Below the pieces are notes generated by a model. That model was not told the DNA's origin and ran no database searches. It worked only from the letters and a program-made list of their open reading frames with translations. This document shows, piece after piece, positions 11,078 through 20,018 of a stretch of 64,000 nt of DNA. The stretch's first letter is position 1, and each line of letters opens with the position of its first letter. Source of the stretch: Amphiplicatus metriothermophilus (lineage in GTDB: Bacteria > Pseudomonadota > Alphaproteobacteria > Caulobacterales > Parvularculaceae); NCBI RefSeq assembly GCF_900199215.1, contig NZ_FZQA01000002.1, positions 62,001-126,000 of the forward strand, read 5' to 3'. The position numbers were made by a program, and so were the translations under genes.

Positions 11078-12385
11078 TCAGGCCCCGTCGAAGACCCGCG
11101 CGAAGATCGTGTCGACATGGCGCAGCGAGACGCCGACGTCGAACAGCGCGGCGAGACGCTCTGGCGGCAGGCGATCTGTTACGTCCTTGTCGGCCTTGAG
11201 GTTGGCGAGGAATTCGCCTTCTCCGCGCCAGGCGGCCATGGCGTTGCGCTGTACGCGCCTATAGGCCTCTTCCCGCGCGAGGCCTGCCTGGGTTAAAGCC
11301 AGCAGCACTTTCTGCGAGTGGACGAGTCCGCCGAGCCGGTCGAGATTCTCCTGCATCCGCTCGGGATAGACGACAAGATTCTCGACGATCCCGGCCAGGC
11401 GATGCAGCGCGAAATCGAGATGCGCGGTGGCGTCGGGGCCGATGCCGCGTTCCACCGAGGAATGGGAGATGTCGCGCTCATGCCAGAGCGCGACGTTCTC
11501 CATCGCCGGAATGACGCACATGCGCACGAGCCGAGCGAGGCCCGTGAGGTTCTCCGTCAGCACCGGATTGCGCTTGTGCGGCATGGCGGAAGAGCCTTTC
11601 TGACCTTCCGTAAACGGTTCTTCGGCCTCGAGAACCTCGGTGCGCTGAAGATGCCGGATCTCGACGGCGAGGCGCTCGACCGAGGATGCGATGACGCCGA
11701 GCGCTGCGAAGAAGACCGCGTGGCGGTCGCGCGGGATCACCTGGGTGGAGACGGGCTCGACCGCGAGGCCGAGCTTTTCAGCGACATGAGCCTCGACCGC
11801 CGGATCGACCGTGGCGAAAGTTCCGACCGCGCCCGAAATGGCGCAGACCGCGATCTCGGCGCGAGCGGCCTCGAGCCGGCGCCGGGCGCGCGAGAACTCG
11901 GCGTAGTGACTCGCAAGCTTGAGTCCGAACGTAGTGGGCTCGGCATGAATGCCATGACTGCGCCCGACGCAAAGCGTGGCCTTGTGCTCGAAAGCCCGCT
12001 TCCTGAGAGCGGCGCGCACCCGGTCGATTCCAGCGAGGAGTAGATCCGCTGCGCGCGCGAGCTGCACCGACAGGCAGGTGTCGAGCACGTCCGAGGAGGT
12101 CATGCCCTGATGGACGAAGCGCGCCTCCGGCCCGACGATCTCGGCGAGGTGGGTGAGGAAAGCGATCACGTCATGCTTGACCTCCCGTTCGATGGCGTCG
12201 ATGCGCGCGACGTCGAAAACGGCTTCGCCGCCCTTTTCCCAGATGACGCGGGCGGCCTCGGCCGGAATGACGCCGAGCTCGGCCATCTTGTCGGCGGCGT
12301 GGGCCTCGATCTCGAACCAGATGCGGAATTTGGTCTCGGGCGACCAGATCGCGGCCATCTCCGGGCGCGTGTAACGGGGAATCAT
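11078..12385 (-). CDS. purB: Adenylosuccinate lyase PurB
   Basis: 435-aa fumarase/aspartase-superfamily lyase that splits SAICAR to AICAR and adenylosuccinate to AMP in purine synthesis. The superfamily signature SSAMPHKRNP is present, as are the catalytic QGMTSSD and GRSHGIHAEPTTFG motifs. The length fits the shorter bacterial/archaeal PurB group. It is transcribed after tdh with a 94-bp gap containing a GC-rich hairpin, and is convergent with gapR. Confidence 0.97.
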   Translation of the reverse strand: MIPRYTRPEMAAIWSPETKFRIWFEIEAHAADKMAELGVIPAEAARVIWEKGGEAVFDVARIDAIEREVKHDVIAFLTHLAEIVGPEARFVHQGMTSSDVLDTCLSVQLARAADLLLAGIDRVRAALRKRAFEHKATLCVGRSHGIHAEPTTFGLKLASHYAEFSRARRRLEAARAEIAVCAISGAVGTFATVDPAVEAHVAEKLGLAVEPVSTQVIPRDRHAVFFAALGVIASSVERLAVEIRHLQRTEVLEAEEPFTEGQKGSSAMPHKRNPVLTENLTGLARLVRMCVIPAMENVALWHERDISHSSVERGIGPDATAHLDFALHRLAGIVENLVVYPERMQENLDRLGGLVHSQKVLLALTQAGLAREEAYRRVQRNAMAAWRGEGEFLANLKADKDVTDRLPPERLAALFDVGVSLRHVDTIFARVFDGA

Positions 12386-12479
12386 CGCAGGGCTCGCGGG
12401 TTGACGCCGGCGGCGCCGGCGGACGGGCGCTTGATACGGGCTAGAGGGCGGGGGCTCAAGAGGCGGCCTGGCGCTCCGC

Positions 12480-13514
12480 TTACCATTCGAGGATGACCTT
12501 GCCCGACTGGCCCGAGCGCATCACGTCGAAGCCCTTCTGATAGTCCGATACCGGAAAATGATGGGTGATGACGGGCGCCAGATCGAGCCCGGCCTGAAGC
12601 AGCGCGCCCATCTTGTACCAGGTTTCGAACATGCGTCGGCCGTAGATGCCCTTTATCTCCAGCCCCTTGAAGATGACCTTGTCCCAGTCGACGCCGGCGC
12701 CGTTGGGCATGATGCCGAGCATGGCGATCTTGCCGCCGTGGTTCATGGTCTCGAGCATCGAGGCGAAGGCGGAGGGAACGCCGGACATTTCGAGACCGAC
12801 GTCGAAGCCTTCGGTCATTTTCAGCTCGCTCATCACGTCGCGGAGGTTCTCGCGCGAGACGTTGACGGCGCGTGTCGCGCCCATCCTGCGGGCGAGGTCG
12901 AGGCGATAGTCGTTGATGTCCGTGACGACGACATGTCGCGCGCCGACGAAGCGCGCGACCGCGGCCGCCATGATGCCGATCGGCCCCGCGCCGGTGATGA
13001 GCACGTCCTCGCCGACGAGATCGAAGGCGAGGGCGGTGTGCACGGCGTTGCCGAAAGGGTCGAAAATGGCGGCGAGATCGTCGGATATGTCGTCGGGCAG
13101 CCGGTAAAGATTGAACGCCGGCACGGCCACATATTCGGCGAAAGCCCCCGGCCGGTTGACCCCGATGCCGACGGTGTTCCGGCACAAATGGCGCTCGCCC
13201 GCCCGGCAATTGCGGCAATACCCGCAGGTGACGTGGCCTTCCGCCGAGACCCGGTCGCCGATCTTGAGCTTCGAGTGCTCGGGATGAACTTCCGAGCCGA
13301 TTTCGACGACCTCGCCCATGAACTCGTGGCCGACCGCCATCGGCACGGGGATGGTCTTCTGCGCCCATGCGTCCCAGTTGTAGATGTGCACGTCCGTGCC
13401 GCAGATGGCGGACTTGCGGACCTTGACCAGCACGTCGTTGGGCCCGATCTCCGGCTTTCCGATGTCGGCGAGCCAGATGCCTTCTTCTGGTTTCGCCTTG
13501 ACGAGGGCTTTCAT
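12480..13514 (-). CDS. tdh: L-threonine 3-dehydrogenase
   Basis: 344-aa zinc-dependent medium-chain dehydrogenase that oxidises threonine to 2-amino-3-ketobutyrate. Visible features are the catalytic zinc site (CGTDVH, then GHEFMGEV), the four-Cys structural zinc loop [14 protein letters not shown], and the NAD-binding [13 protein letters not shown] motif. The close match to Tdh over the N-terminal [15 protein letters not shown] region supports threonine rather than alcohol as substrate. No 2-amino-3-ketobutyrate CoA ligase (kbl) neighbour is seen; the related enzyme at 15432 is hemA. Confidence 0.92.
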   Translation of the reverse strand: MKALVKAKPEEGIWLADIGKPEIGPNDVLVKVRKSAICGTDVHIYNWDAWAQKTIPVPMAVGHEFMGEVVEIGSEVHPEHSKLKIGDRVSAEGHVTCGYCRNCRAGERHLCRNTVGIGVNRPGAFAEYVAVPAFNLYRLPDDISDDLAAIFDPFGNAVHTALAFDLVGEDVLITGAGPIGIMAAAVARFVGARHVVVTDINDYRLDLARRMGATRAVNVSRENLRDVMSELKMTEGFDVGLEMSGVPSAFASMLETMNHGGKIAMLGIMPNGAGVDWDKVIFKGLEIKGIYGRRMFETWYKMGALLQAGLDLAPVITHHFPVSDYQKGFDVMRSGQSGKVILEW

Positions 13515-13583
13515 GGACGGCTCCTGCGAAACGGGTCTGTGATACGCGAGCCGCCGGGCGCGAGTCCATCCGGGGCGCCGCCG

Positions 13584-14579
13584 TCAGGCGTTCAGCGCGC
13601 GCGCGGCCTCCGGCGCGAAATAGGTGATGATCCCGTCGGCGCCGGCCCTGCGGATGGCGAGAAGCGATTCCAGCATCGCCCGCTCGCCGTCGATCCAGCC
13701 GTTCTGCGCGGCGGCTTTGATCATGGCGTATTCGCCCGAGACCTGGAACGCGAAGGTCGGCATGGCGAAGGCGTCCTTCACGCGCCGGATAATGTCGAGA
13801 TAGGGGCCGGCGGGCTTGACCATCACGCTGTCGGCGCCCTCGGCGATGTCGAGGGCGACTTCGCGCAGCGCCTCGTCGCTGTTGGCGGGGTCCATCTGAT
13901 AGGTCCGCTTGTCGCCCTTGAGCAGACTCGCCGCGCCGATCGCCTCGCGATAGGGGCCGTAGAACGCAGAGGCGTATTTGGCCGCATAGGCCATGATTTG
14001 CGTATTTTTCAGGCCTTCGGCGTCGAGCGCGGCGCGGATGGCGCCGACGCGCCCGTCCATCATGTCGGAGGGCGCGATGATGTCGAAACCGGCGCGGGCC
14101 TGAAGAACGGCCTGCCTGGCGAGCACGTCCACCGTTTCATCGTTCAGGATCTCTCCGTCGCGCATCAGGCCGTCATGGCCATGATCCGTATAGGGATCGA
14201 GCGCCACGTCGCACATGAGGCCGATGTCGGGAACGGCGTCCTTGACGGCCCTGGCGGACCGGCACATGACGTTGTCCGGATCGAGCGCAAGACGGGCGTC
14301 GGGCGTGCGCTCGTCGCGCCCCGTATAGGGAAAGAGCGCCAGCGCCGGTATCCCGAGGGCGCGCGCCTCGCGCGCGGCCTCGGCGGCCTGATCGGGCGAG
14401 AGCCGCATGACGCCCGGCATGGCCGGCACGGGCTCGCGCAGACCCGAGCCCGCCTTCACCACGATCGCCCAGATGAAATCATCCGGCGCGAGGCGGGTTT
14501 CCGCGACGAGCCGGCGCGACCAGGCGTCCATGCGCAGGCGGCGCAGGCGGGTCTGTGGAAAGCGCTGGTTTAGGAACAT
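13584..14579 (-). CDS. hemB: Delta-aminolevulinic acid dehydratase (porphobilinogen synthase)
   Basis: 331-aa enzyme that condenses two 5-aminolevulinate molecules to porphobilinogen, the second step of haem synthesis. The two Schiff-base lysines lie in AAKYASAFYGP and MVKPAGPYLD. The metal-site region CDVALDPYTDHGHDG has the Asp-type, Cys-poor pattern of zinc-independent, Mg-activated enzymes known from alphaproteobacteria. It is divergent from the MarR-family gene ldtR, with a palindromic operator candidate between them, and only about 0.9 kb from hemA. Confidence 0.97.
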   Translation of the reverse strand: MFLNQRFPQTRLRRLRMDAWSRRLVAETRLAPDDFIWAIVVKAGSGLREPVPAMPGVMRLSPDQAAEAAREARALGIPALALFPYTGRDERTPDARLALDPDNVMCRSARAVKDAVPDIGLMCDVALDPYTDHGHDGLMRDGEILNDETVDVLARQAVLQARAGFDIIAPSDMMDGRVGAIRAALDAEGLKNTQIMAYAAKYASAFYGPYREAIGAASLLKGDKRTYQMDPANSDEALREVALDIAEGADSVMVKPAGPYLDIIRRVKDAFAMPTFAFQVSGEYAMIKAAAQNGWIDGERAMLESLLAIRRAGADGIITYFAPEAARALNA

Positions 14580-14646
14580 GGGGCGTCCGATGATGCTCTC
14601 TGGCTCCGTAAAGGCCTTATAAACCCCAGATTACTGCCCCGGTTAG

Positions 14647-14662
14647 AATTTGATTTCAAATT
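14647..14662. promoter_or_regulatory. Palindromic operator candidate between hemB and ldtR
   Basis: Perfect inverted repeat AATTTGA-TT-TCAAATT in an otherwise GC-rich 162-bp divergent intergenic region. The size, AT content and symmetry fit a MarR-family dimer site, so autoregulation by the adjacent LdtR-like protein, and control of hemB, are possible. Confidence 0.5.
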
Positions 14663-14741
14663 GAACGGCCTCGCTTAACGGCGCTTTAGCGGTTGGGCGT
14701 TTAGCATCGCTGACCGGGACTGAATTGCACGGGGCTGAACA

Positions 14742-15278
14742 ATGGCGGCGTTTGAAGGGGCGAGAAAATCGGACGTGATCGGCTATGCGGCGAAAAGCCC
14801 GGCCGGATCTGATCCGCAGGCGCTTAAGGCCGCCTATCTGCAGCTCCTGCATCTCGTCGAGCGCCTTCACCGGCAGCTGCTCGACGTCATCAAGGACGAA
14901 CTCGAGCGTCTCGGCCAGACTGACATCAACTCGGTGCAGGCGTTGCTGCTTTACAATATCGGCGACGCCGAGCTGACGCCGGGCGAGCTGCGTTCGCGGG
15001 GGCATTATCTGGGCTCGAACGTCTCCTACAATCTGAAGCAGCTCATCGACAAAGGCTATATCCGCGACCAGCGTTCGAACGTAGACCGGCGCTCCAAGCG
15101 CGTATCGCTGACGCCGTCGGGCCTGGAGATCCGCGACAAGCTGGCGGCGCTGTTCAACCGCCAGCTCGGCTCGGTGGAGCAGGTCGGCGGGGTCGATTTC
15201 GCCCTCATCGAAGCCACCAACAAGACGCTCCAGCGCCTCGAGCGTTTCTGGGCCGATCAGGTTCGCTTCCGGCTGTAA
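14742..15278 (+). CDS. ldtR: MarR-family winged-helix regulator, LdtR/PetP type
   Basis: 178-aa winged-helix regulator. The central region NSVQALLLYNIGDAELTPGE and the recognition helix GSNVSYNLKQLIDKGYI are characteristic of the alphaproteobacterial LdtR/PetP branch of MarR proteins. Relatives control cell-wall L,D-transpeptidases (Liberibacter LdtR) or photosynthesis genes (Rhodobacter PetP). The wing carries SNVDRRSKRVSLT. The 25-residue N-terminal extension is not conserved. Its divergent position from hemB and nearness to hemA hint at haem-linked regulation, but this is inference. Confidence 0.75.
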   Translation: MAAFEGARKSDVIGYAAKSPAGSDPQALKAAYLQLLHLVERLHRQLLDVIKDELERLGQTDINSVQALLLYNIGDAELTPGELRSRGHYLGSNVSYNLKQLIDKGYIRDQRSNVDRRSKRVSLTPSGLEIRDKLAALFNRQLGSVEQVGGVDFALIEATNKTLQRLERFWADQVRFRL

Positions 15279-15431
15279 GCCTCTCTAACTAAGAATTATT
15301 TTCATTTTGGCGATGCGGCGATCGGTCCAGCTCCGGGGACCGATTTGGCTGGCCTTCGACCCCGCGCATTGGCTATCAAGGACGGCGAAGCGCCGGGGGC
15401 GCTCGCCGCTGCAAAGGGCCGCGCTGGGCAA

Positions 15432-16643
15432 ATGGACTACGAACAGGCTTTCAGAACCGCCGTCGCGGCCGTGCGGGCCGAAGGCCGCTACCGCGTGTTC
15501 GCCGACATCGAGCGCGTCCGGGGCGCCTTCCCCAAGGCGATCTATCATGCGCCGGAGGGCGCGCGGGAGATCACCGTCTGGTGCTCCAACGATTATCTCG
15601 GCATGGGCCAGCATCCGGAGGTGATCGCCGCGATGACGGCGGCGCTGGAGAAGGTCGGCGCCGGCGCCGGCGGCACGCGCAATATCGCAGGCACCACGCA
15701 TTTCCATGTGCTTCTAGAGCGAGAGCTCGCGGCGCTGCACGGCAAGGAGGCGGCGCTTCTGTTCACCTCGGGCTATGTGGCGAATGAAGCGACTCTGTCG
15801 ACCATTGCGCGCATCCTGCCCGACTGCGTGATCCTCTCCGACGAGCTTAACCACGCCTCCATGATCCAGGGCATACGCGGCGGGCGCTCGGCGAAGCTGA
15901 TCTGGCGGCACAACGACATCGAACATCTTGAAAAGCTGCTGCGCGACATTCCCCGCGAACGCGCGAAAGTGATCGCGTTCGAGTCCGTTTACTCGATGGA
16001 CGGCGACATCGCGCCGTTGAAGGAGATCTGCGATCTCGCCGAGAAGTACAACGCCTTCACGTATCTCGACGAAGTGCACGCGGTCGGCATGTACGGGCCA
16101 AGCGGCGCCGGCGTGGCCGAACGCGAGGGCGTCGCTGGCCGCATCGACGTGATCGAAGGCACGCTCGGCAAGGCGTTCGGCGTGATGGGCGGCTATATCG
16201 CCTCCAGCGCGGCTTTCGTCGACGCGGTGCGCTCCTATGCTTCCGGCTTCATTTTCACCACGGCGCTGTCGCCGGCGCTGGTGGCGGGCGCGCTCGCCAG
16301 CGTACGCATTCTGCGCGACGCGCAGGATCTGCGCGCGCGCCATCAGGAGCGCGCCGGGACGCTCAAGCGGCTCCTTCGTGAGGCGGGCCTGCCGGTCATG
16401 CCGTCGGTCAGCCATATCGCGCCGGTGCTCGTGGGCGATCCGGTGCAGTGCAAGATGGTGACGGACCGACTGCTCGAAGAGCACGCCATGTATGTCCAGC
16501 CGATCAATTATCCGACAGTGCCGAAAGGCACCGAGCGGCTGCGCCTGACCCCGACCCCGCTGCATACGGACGAGCACATGCGCGCGCTCATCGCCGCGCT
16601 CGACGAAGTCTGGGATCGGCTCAAGCTGCGCCGCGCCGCCTGA
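15432..16643 (+). CDS. hemA: 5-aminolevulinate synthase (Shemin pathway)
   Basis: 403-aa PLP enzyme that condenses glycine and succinyl-CoA to 5-aminolevulinate, the first committed step of alphaproteobacterial haem synthesis. The PLP lysine is K247 in [22 protein letters not shown] near the N terminus and the C-terminal [18 protein letters not shown] region distinguish it from the related KBL and BioF enzymes. ATG 15432 is used; an upstream in-frame start at 15345 would add 29 unconserved residues. It forms a haem block with hemB on the other side of ldtR. Confidence 0.95.
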   Translation: MDYEQAFRTAVAAVRAEGRYRVFADIERVRGAFPKAIYHAPEGAREITVWCSNDYLGMGQHPEVIAAMTAALEKVGAGAGGTRNIAGTTHFHVLLERELAALHGKEAALLFTSGYVANEATLSTIARILPDCVILSDELNHASMIQGIRGGRSAKLIWRHNDIEHLEKLLRDIPRERAKVIAFESVYSMDGDIAPLKEICDLAEKYNAFTYLDEVHAVGMYGPSGAGVAEREGVAGRIDVIEGTLGKAFGVMGGYIASSAAFVDAVRSYASGFIFTTALSPALVAGALASVRILRDAQDLRARHQERAGTLKRLLREAGLPVMPSVSHIAPVLVGDPVQCKMVTDRLLEEHAMYVQPINYPTVPKGTERLRLTPTPLHTDEHMRALIAALDEVWDRLKLRRAA

Positions 16644-16717
16644 GGCCCCTGCATAGCCGTCGCTTCGCAGAGTCCGCTCTGTCGCACGCAATGCTTTAGG
16701 TTTTAGGCCGGGCCGCG

Positions 16718-16791
16718 ATGTCAATTTCGGCGGACGCCAATATTGACATTACGACTTGCCAATGCGCACGCACGCGGTCGTATTGCGTGCG
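16718..16791. other. Two inverted repeats between convergent hemA and mucR
   Basis: The 201-bp convergent gap holds ATGTCAAT/ATTGACAT (16718-16725 with 16742-16749, 16-nt spacer) and CGCACGCA/TGCGTGCG (16765-16772 with 16784-16791, 11-nt loop). Neither is followed by a clear T run, so they are structural candidates for transcript ends rather than certain terminators. Confidence 0.35.
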
Positions 16792-16844
16792 GAGAGCAGC
16801 TTTGACGGCCGGTAATGCAAAAAGCAGCAGGGCGCGCGGGCGCG

Positions 16845-17324
16845 TCAGGCGGCCTTGCGCCCGGCGCGTTTCTTTTTTGTCGCCTTGCGTTTGGCCGGCG
16901 CGCGGCCGGAGCCGGTGCGGGCCGTGCCGAGGCCGATGTCCTTGGCGAATTGCGAGCGGCGCTTGGAGTAGTTCGGGGCCACCATGGGATAGTCGGCGGG
17001 CAAGCCCCATTTGCGACGGTATTCCTCCGGGCTCAGATTATATTGCGTGCGCAGATAACGCTTCAGCATTTTGAGTTTTTTGCCGTCCTCAAGACAGATG
17101 ATGTAGTCCGGCGTAATGGACTTCTTGATCGGAACGGCGGGCTCCTGGCTGCCGGCGCTGGCTGTACCCCCTTTGGCGAGCGCCTTTACGGCGTCATGCA
17201 CCTCCTGAAGCAGGGCAGGCAGCTTTTCCGCCGTGACGGTGTTGTTGCTGACGAACGCCGCAACGATCTCCGTGGCGAGATGCAGCGTCTCCGTGGTGTC
17301 CATGCCGTTGTTTTGGTCGGCCAT
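16845..17324 (-). CDS. MucR/Ros-family transcriptional regulator
   Basis: 159-aa MucR-family DNA-binding protein, an alphaproteobacterial global repressor and nucleoid-structuring family that binds AT-rich targets. The conserved core TPDYIICLEDGKKLKMLKRY, then LSPEEYRRKWGLPADYPMVA and PNYSKRRSQFAKDIGLG, is intact, with a Lys/Arg-rich C-terminal tail. The prokaryotic zinc finger is not: the first Cys and an Asp remain, but the two His ligands of Ros are Tyr and Gln/Tyr here. The gene has a GGAG ribosome-binding site and a 10-bp hairpin in its leader. It is convergent with hemA. Confidence 0.9.
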   Translation of the reverse strand: MADQNNGMDTTETLHLATEIVAAFVSNNTVTAEKLPALLQEVHDAVKALAKGGTASAGSQEPAVPIKKSITPDYIICLEDGKKLKMLKRYLRTQYNLSPEEYRRKWGLPADYPMVAPNYSKRRSQFAKDIGLGTARTGSGRAPAKRKATKKKRAGRKAA

Positions 17325-17352
17325 CAGCCTGACTCCTTCTTATAATAACGCT

Positions 17353-17376
17353 CCCGTCCTCGAAGGCGAGGACGGG
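17353..17376 (-). promoter_or_regulatory. Leader hairpin upstream of the mucR-like gene
   Basis: Perfect 10-bp inverted repeat (17353-17362 with 17367-17376, 4-nt loop) placed 28 nt before the mucR start codon on the transcribed strand. It is followed by GTTATTATAAG and then the ribosome-binding site. It could be an attenuator, a stability element or a protein-binding dyad. Confidence 0.45.
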
Positions 17377-17765
17377 CAGGATGCTTCACGGTCGTTGGTT
17401 CTGTCTTTCCCGCGCCGGCCAATATACCGGTCAGCCTTTCGGGAGAAGCAGAAAAACGGCGGCTTTGTTTCGGGCTAATGTTTTGCGAAAGAAAAATCAA
17501 GAAAATTGTATAACATTTCGCAGCAAGGCGGCCTATGGCGCGCCGACGCCGCCAAAGTTGTTCGCCCACTTTTTGTTCAACCGGTTTCTTGCAGCTATTT
17601 AATCAAGACACGGTTGCTGGAACGCACGGACGACCTGCCGCCGGCCGGCCGCTTCGCGTCCCTGCGCGGTGGATTGCGGGCCGCAATGACGCCGCGTATA
17701 CCGGCCCTCGCGGGGCTTTCTGCGCATTAGCCGCCCGCACGGCTTTTTGATCGAAGGGATGAGAT
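17377..17765. other. Divergent regulatory region between mucR and glyA
   Basis: About 390 bp without a supported gene. A notably AT-rich stretch (about 17470-17600), unusual for this genome, contains TGTATAAC and an inverted GCGAAA/TTTCGC pair, and is a plausible site for promoters and for MucR itself. The glyA start is preceded by a weak GAAGGGATGAG ribosome-binding site. No known riboswitch fold was recognised. Confidence 0.4.
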
Positions 17766-19022
17766 ATGTTCGAGACCTCCTTGCGTGAAAGCGATCCCGA
17801 CGTTTTCGGAGCGATCGGCCGGGAGCTGCGTCGACAGCAGGAGCAGATTGAGCTTATCGCATCGGAGAACATCGTCTCGCGCGCCGTGCTGGAAGCGCAG
17901 GGTTCGGTGCTCACCAATAAATATGCAGAAGGTTATCCGGGCCGACGGTATTACGGGGGCTGCGAATTCGTCGACGAAGTTGAAGAAATCGCAATCGCGC
18001 GCGCCTGCGAGCTATTCAATTGTCGCGAGGCGATCGTGCAGCCGCATTCGGGCAGCCAGGCCAATCAGGCCGTGTTCATGGCGTTGATGAAGCCGGGAGA
18101 CACCTTTCTGGGCATGGATCTCGCCGCCGGCGGGCATCTCACCCATGGGGGCAAGGCGAATCAGTCCGGCAAGTGGTTCAACGCCGTGCACTACGGCGTT
18201 CGCCGCGACGATCAGCGCATCGACTTCGAGGCGGTCGCCAGGCTCGCCGAAGAGCATCGCCCGAAGATCATCATCGCAGGCGGTAGCGCCTACTCGCGCG
18301 TCATCGACTTCCGAAAGTTCCGTGAGATCGCCGATTCCGTCGGCGCCTGGCTGATGGTCGACATGGCCCATTTCGCCGGGCTGGTCGCAGGCAGGGCGCA
18401 TCCCAACCCGGTCGAGGACGCCCATGTAGTGACCTCCACCACCCACAAGACCTTGCGCGGCCCGCGCGGCGGCCTCGTGCTCACGAACAATCCCGACATC
18501 GCCAAGAAGGTCCGCTCGGCGCTGTTCCCGGGCATTCAGGGCGGGCCGTTGATGCATGTCATCGCCGCCAAGGCGGTCGCTTTCGGCGAGGCGCTGCGGC
18601 CTTCCTTCAGACAATACGCCCGCGACGTCATCGCCAACGCGCAGGCTCTTGCCGAGACCCTGGTCGAAGCGGGCTACGCGGTCGTCTCCGGCGGCACGGA
18701 CACGCATCTTGCGCTCATCGACCTCAGGCCCAAGGGCGTGAAGGGCAATGCGGCCGAAGAAAGCCTCGAGAGGGCGGGGATCACCTGCAACAAGAACGGC
18801 GTGCCGTTCGATCCTGAGAAGCCGACGGTCACGTCCGGCATTCGCGTCGGCTCGCCGGCCTGCACGACCCGCGGTTTCGGCGTCGCGGAATTCCGCGAGG
18901 TCGGCGCGATGATGGCCGAGGCGCTTGACGGCCTCGCCAAGGGCGGCGACGCCGGCGCGGCCGAAAAGGCCGTGGCCGCGCGGGTGAAGGCGCTGACGGG
19001 CCGGTTTCCGATATACGAATAG
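17766..19022 (+). CDS. glyA: Serine hydroxymethyltransferase
   Basis: 418-aa PLP enzyme that interconverts serine and glycine and supplies 5,10-methylene-tetrahydrofolate. Signatures are the N-terminal [35 protein letters not shown], and the PLP-lysine motif [14 protein letters not shown]. Length is standard. It heads the run glyA-nrdR-nusB-thiL, with only 24 bp to nrdR, and supplies glycine that the nearby hemA product consumes. Confidence 0.98.
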   Translation: MFETSLRESDPDVFGAIGRELRRQQEQIELIASENIVSRAVLEAQGSVLTNKYAEGYPGRRYYGGCEFVDEVEEIAIARACELFNCREAIVQPHSGSQANQAVFMALMKPGDTFLGMDLAAGGHLTHGGKANQSGKWFNAVHYGVRRDDQRIDFEAVARLAEEHRPKIIIAGGSAYSRVIDFRKFREIADSVGAWLMVDMAHFAGLVAGRAHPNPVEDAHVVTSTTHKTLRGPRGGLVLTNNPDIAKKVRSALFPGIQGGPLMHVIAAKAVAFGEALRPSFRQYARDVIANAQALAETLVEAGYAVVSGGTDTHLALIDLRPKGVKGNAAEESLERAGITCNKNGVPFDPEKPTVTSGIRVGSPACTTRGFGVAEFREVGAMMAEALDGLAKGGDAGAAEKAVAARVKALTGRFPIYE

Positions 19023-19046
19023 GCGCCCGTCGCGAAAGGCCGTTCC

Positions 19047-19514
19047 ATGCGCTGCCCGTTCTGTGGATGCGAAGACACGCAGGTCAAGGACTCCCGCTCG
19101 GCCGAGGACGGTTCGTCCATTCGCCGGCGCCGGCAATGCGCGGCTTGCGGCGGGCGGTTCACCACCTTCGAGCGCGTGCAGCTCCGTGAGCTGACGGTCA
19201 TCAAGAATTCGGGGCGTAAAACGCCGTTCGACCGCGACAAGCTGATGCGCTCGGTCAACATCGCGCTCAGAAAACGCGACGTAGACCCGGAGCGGGTCGA
19301 GCAGATGGTGTCCGGCGTCATCCGCCGGCTCGAAGCCATGGGCGAAAACGAGATACCGTCGAAGAAAATCGGCGAGCTCGTCATGGAGGGGCTCGCCAAT
19401 CTCGACGACGTCGCCTATGTGCGCTACGCCTCGGTCTACAAGAACTTCCGCGAAGCGCGCGATTTCGAGCAGTTCCTCGATAATCTCGAGGAGCAGGAGC
19501 GCGAGGGGCGCTGA
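19047..19514 (+). CDS. nrdR: Transcriptional repressor NrdR
   Basis: 155-aa regulator of ribonucleotide reductase genes. The N-terminal zinc ribbon has paired cysteines CPFCGC and CAACGGRF (about residues 3-34). The ATP-cone domain covers about 49-139 ([20 protein letters not shown], then [11 protein letters not shown]). NrdR senses ATP/dATP and binds NrdR boxes. It sits between glyA and nusB in the usual alphaproteobacterial order. Confidence 0.97.
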   Translation: MRCPFCGCEDTQVKDSRSAEDGSSIRRRRQCAACGGRFTTFERVQLRELTVIKNSGRKTPFDRDKLMRSVNIALRKRDVDPERVEQMVSGVIRRLEAMGENEIPSKKIGELVMEGLANLDDVAYVRYASVYKNFREARDFEQFLDNLEEQEREGR

Positions 19515-19519
19515 AGCGA

Positions 19520-20011
19520 ATGACGCAAGGCGCCATGACCATGAGCGACGCCGATCATCGAAAACGCAGCCAGGCGCGGCTCGCCGCCGTGCAGGCCCTC
19601 TATCAAATGGAGGCGTCGGGGGCGGGCGTGGAAAGCGTCGTTCTCGAATTCCGCACGCATCGGCTGGGAGCGGAGATCGACGGCGCAAGCCTGCGCGAAG
19701 CCGATCCCGACTTCTTCGCCGAAATCGTCCGCGGGGCGGTCGAGGCGCAGCGACGCATCGATCCCTTCATCGCGCGCTGTCTGGCGCAGGGCTGGACGCT
19801 CGCCAGGCTTGATGCGACGGCGCGCGCCATCCTGCGGGCGGCTTTTTACGAGATCATGAAGCGGCCGGATATTCCGTGCCGGGCGGCGATCGACGAGTAT
19901 GTGTCGATCGCGAACGCGTTCTTTGACGGCGCGGAGCCTAAGTTCATCAACGCCGTCCTCGATCGCGCCGCCCGCGAGGCCCGCCCCGACGAATTCGCCG
20001 AGAGCGCGTGA
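19520..20011 (+). CDS. nusB: Transcription antitermination factor NusB
   Basis: 163-aa all-helical protein that, with NusE (S10), binds boxA RNA and promotes rRNA antitermination. Family motifs AAVQALYQMEASG, then RPDIPCRAAIDEYVSIANAF and KFINAVLDRAARE are present. ATGs at 19535 and 19541 are alternative starts. It begins 5 bp after nrdR. The ribDEH genes that usually lie between nrdR and nusB are absent. Confidence 0.95.
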   Translation: MTQGAMTMSDADHRKRSQARLAAVQALYQMEASGAGVESVVLEFRTHRLGAEIDGASLREADPDFFAEIVRGAVEAQRRIDPFIARCLAQGWTLARLDATARAILRAAFYEIMKRPDIPCRAAIDEYVSIANAFFDGAEPKFINAVLDRAAREARPDEFAESA

Positions 20012-20018
20012 GGCCCGT

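Noticed and set aside
12558-14573. 671-aa plus-strand open frame
   Set aside because: Antisense to tdh and hemB, which have complete motifs. The composition is typical of shadow frames.
15279-15431. Iron-control (Irr/Fur-like) element before hemA
   Set aside because: The AT-rich stretch near 15290 has no convincing inverted repeat matching known iron boxes.
17577-17765. Riboswitch upstream of glyA
   Set aside because: No glycine, SAM or folate riboswitch core sequences could be recognised by eye; a covariance-model search would be needed.
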